A DNA stretch of 6,872 nt, from contig CAJVXD010000067.1 of the NCBI GenBank assembly GCA_913009675.1, positions 1 to 6,872 of the forward strand. The letters run 5' to 3'. The notes beneath the pieces were generated by a model. The model did no database searches, had not been told where the DNA came from, and worked only from the letters and a program-made list of their open reading frames with translations. This stretch comes from an uncultured bacterium (GTDB lineage: Bacteria; Omnitrophota; Gorgyraeia; Gorgyraeales; Gorgyraeaceae). Shown here piece after piece: positions 6,227-6,872 of the stretch (position 1 is its first letter; each line of letters starts with the position of its first letter). Both the position numbers and the translations under genes were made by a program.

Positions 6227-6250
6227 CTTTCAGCCGCTGAAGGCTGAAGG
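6227..6250 (-). repeat. Hairpin between etfA and smc
   Basis: CTTTCAGCC (6227-6235) and GGCTGAAGG (6242-6250) pair over nine positions (eight Watson-Crick and one T-G) around a 6-base loop. The loop repeats part of the stem, so the plus strand carries GCTGAAG twice in tandem (6236-6249). The hairpin begins one base beyond the etfA stop and ends 14 bases before the smc start codon. There is no T run after it on the minus strand, so a role in mRNA processing or a repeat-family insertion is likelier than a strong terminator. Confidence 0.6.
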
Positions 6251-6251
6251 C

Positions 6252-6736
6252 TCATTTTTTTAGTACTTCTTTGAATCTCTTTGTCAATTCCGGCAGTATC
6301 TCAAATAAGTCACCGACTATGCCGTAAGTAGCAACATTAAAAATAGGTGCGTGCGGGTCTTTATTTATCGCTACTATAACATCCGATGACTGCATACCGA
6401 CAAGATGCTGTATCTGCCCGGAGATACCGCATGCTATATAAACCTTGGGACATACCGTTTTACCGGTCTGCCCCACCTGGTGAGAATAACTCTTCCACCC
6501 TGCATCCACTGCTGCCCTGGAGGAACCAACGGCACCGCCCACTGTCTTGGCCAGGTCCTCTATCAGTTTAAAATTATCCGGCCCCTGTAAACCCCTGCCT
6601 CCTGAGACGATTATATCTGCCTCAGTCAATTTAACCGTTTCCTCTATCTCTTCCACGACATCCAGCAGCTTAGTGCGCGAAGAATAATCTCCATCGCTAT
6701 AAGATTTTTCTATAACCTTTCCTTTGTTGTGATTAT
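6252..6736 (-). CDS. etfA: Electron transfer flavoprotein subunit alpha, C-terminal part (5' end replaced by adapter)
   Basis: About 160 codons are genomic, ending at TGA 6252-6254. They cover the C-terminal FAD-binding domain of EtfA. Visible are [35 protein letters not shown], the flavin-binding [40 protein letters not shown] and the closing [13 protein letters not shown], all standard EtfA blocks. EtfA pairs with EtfB and passes electrons from acyl-CoA or other dehydrogenases to an ETF:quinone oxidoreductase, or in anaerobes acts in bifurcating complexes. Full-length EtfA is usually 310-400 aa, so the N-terminal half, including any ferredoxin-like extension, is absent. The break is technical, because adapter sequence begins at 6737. 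The open frame runs on through the adapter and falsely adds the peptide [19 protein letters not shown]. etfB would be expected upstream but is not in the window. smc follows 39 bases downstream. Confidence 0.95.
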
Positions 6737-6805
6737 AGATCGGAAGAGCGTCGTGTAGGGAAAGAGTGTAGATCTCGGTGGTCGCCGTATCATTAAAAAA
6801 AAAAA
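6737..6805 (+). other. Second Illumina adapter copy plus poly-A
   Basis: Bases 6737-6794 are identical to 128-185, again in plus orientation (AGATCGGAAGAGC ... CGTATCATT), and are followed by 11 A residues (6795-6805). They mark the true right end of the sequenced insert and truncate etfA. Read on the minus strand they give the translation [19 protein letters not shown], a well-known contaminant peptide in public protein sets. Confidence 0.98.
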
Positions 6806-6872
6806 TAATATAAGAAAAAAAAGAACATAAAAAAAAAAAATAAAAAACAGCTATAATAGTAAGCATCGTAAT
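6806..6872. other. Low-complexity read-through tail, not genomic
   Basis: The last 67 bases are almost entirely A with scattered T and rare G/C (runs of 8 and 12 A), directly after adapter and poly-A. This is what Illumina base calling produces after the template has ended. I see no gene or signal that should be trusted here. Confidence 0.85.

Noticed and set aside
128..6794. Identical direct 58-base repeats at 128 and 6737, considered as the ends of a 6.6-kb mobile element
   Set aside because: They match a sequencing adapter and are followed by poly-A and read noise; there is no transposase or integrase between them.

Overview
This looks like one contig from a metagenome or single-cell style bacterial assembly. 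It carries two uncut Illumina adapter sequences, at 128-185 and 6737-6794. Both read in the same direction and both are followed by a poly-A run. They control how the window must be read: bases 1-127 are joined artificially to the rest, and everything right of 6736 is adapter plus read-through noise. Only about 199-6736 can be treated as candidate genomic DNA, and the left 200 bases of that stretch are themselves doubtful.

Layout. 1-125: the last 40 codons of an unidentified gene. 128-198: adapter and poly-A. 199-402: an AT-rich open frame (about 28% GC by hand count), unrecognised. 374-973 (+): a DUF4254-family protein. 974-1116: a spacer with a small hairpin, copy 1 of a 52-base dispersed repeat, and a good sigma70-type promoter. 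1117-2250 (+): a GAF-GGDEF protein, a probable diguanylate cyclase with intact active and inhibitory sites. 2251-2597: a non-coding intergenic region with a 171-base long-inverted-repeat element, abutted by copy 2 of the 52-base repeat, then a strong hairpin at the 3' end of smc. 2598-6212 (-): complete smc, 1204 aa. 6252-6736 (-): the C-terminal half of etfA, cut by the second adapter. 6737-6872: adapter, poly-A and low-complexity tail.

Organism. Nothing here fixes the taxon. The moderate GC, frequent ATA (Ile) and AGG/AGA (Arg) codons, the DUF4254 protein and palindromic intergenic repeats would suit an uncultivated Gram-negative lineage such as Omnitrophota or a deltaproteobacterial relative. 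This is an impression, not a placement.

How the genes relate. etfA and smc are co-directional, 39 bases apart, and may share a transcript, but they belong to different processes (electron transfer from dehydrogenases; chromosome condensation and segregation). The diguanylate cyclase gene converges on smc and appears to have its own promoter. No defence system, CRISPR array, RNA gene or convincing new multi-gene system is visible. The real points of interest are the intergenic repeat structures, the start-site conflict of the diguanylate cyclase, and the adapter-made chimeric ORFs, which could be mistaken for novel proteins.
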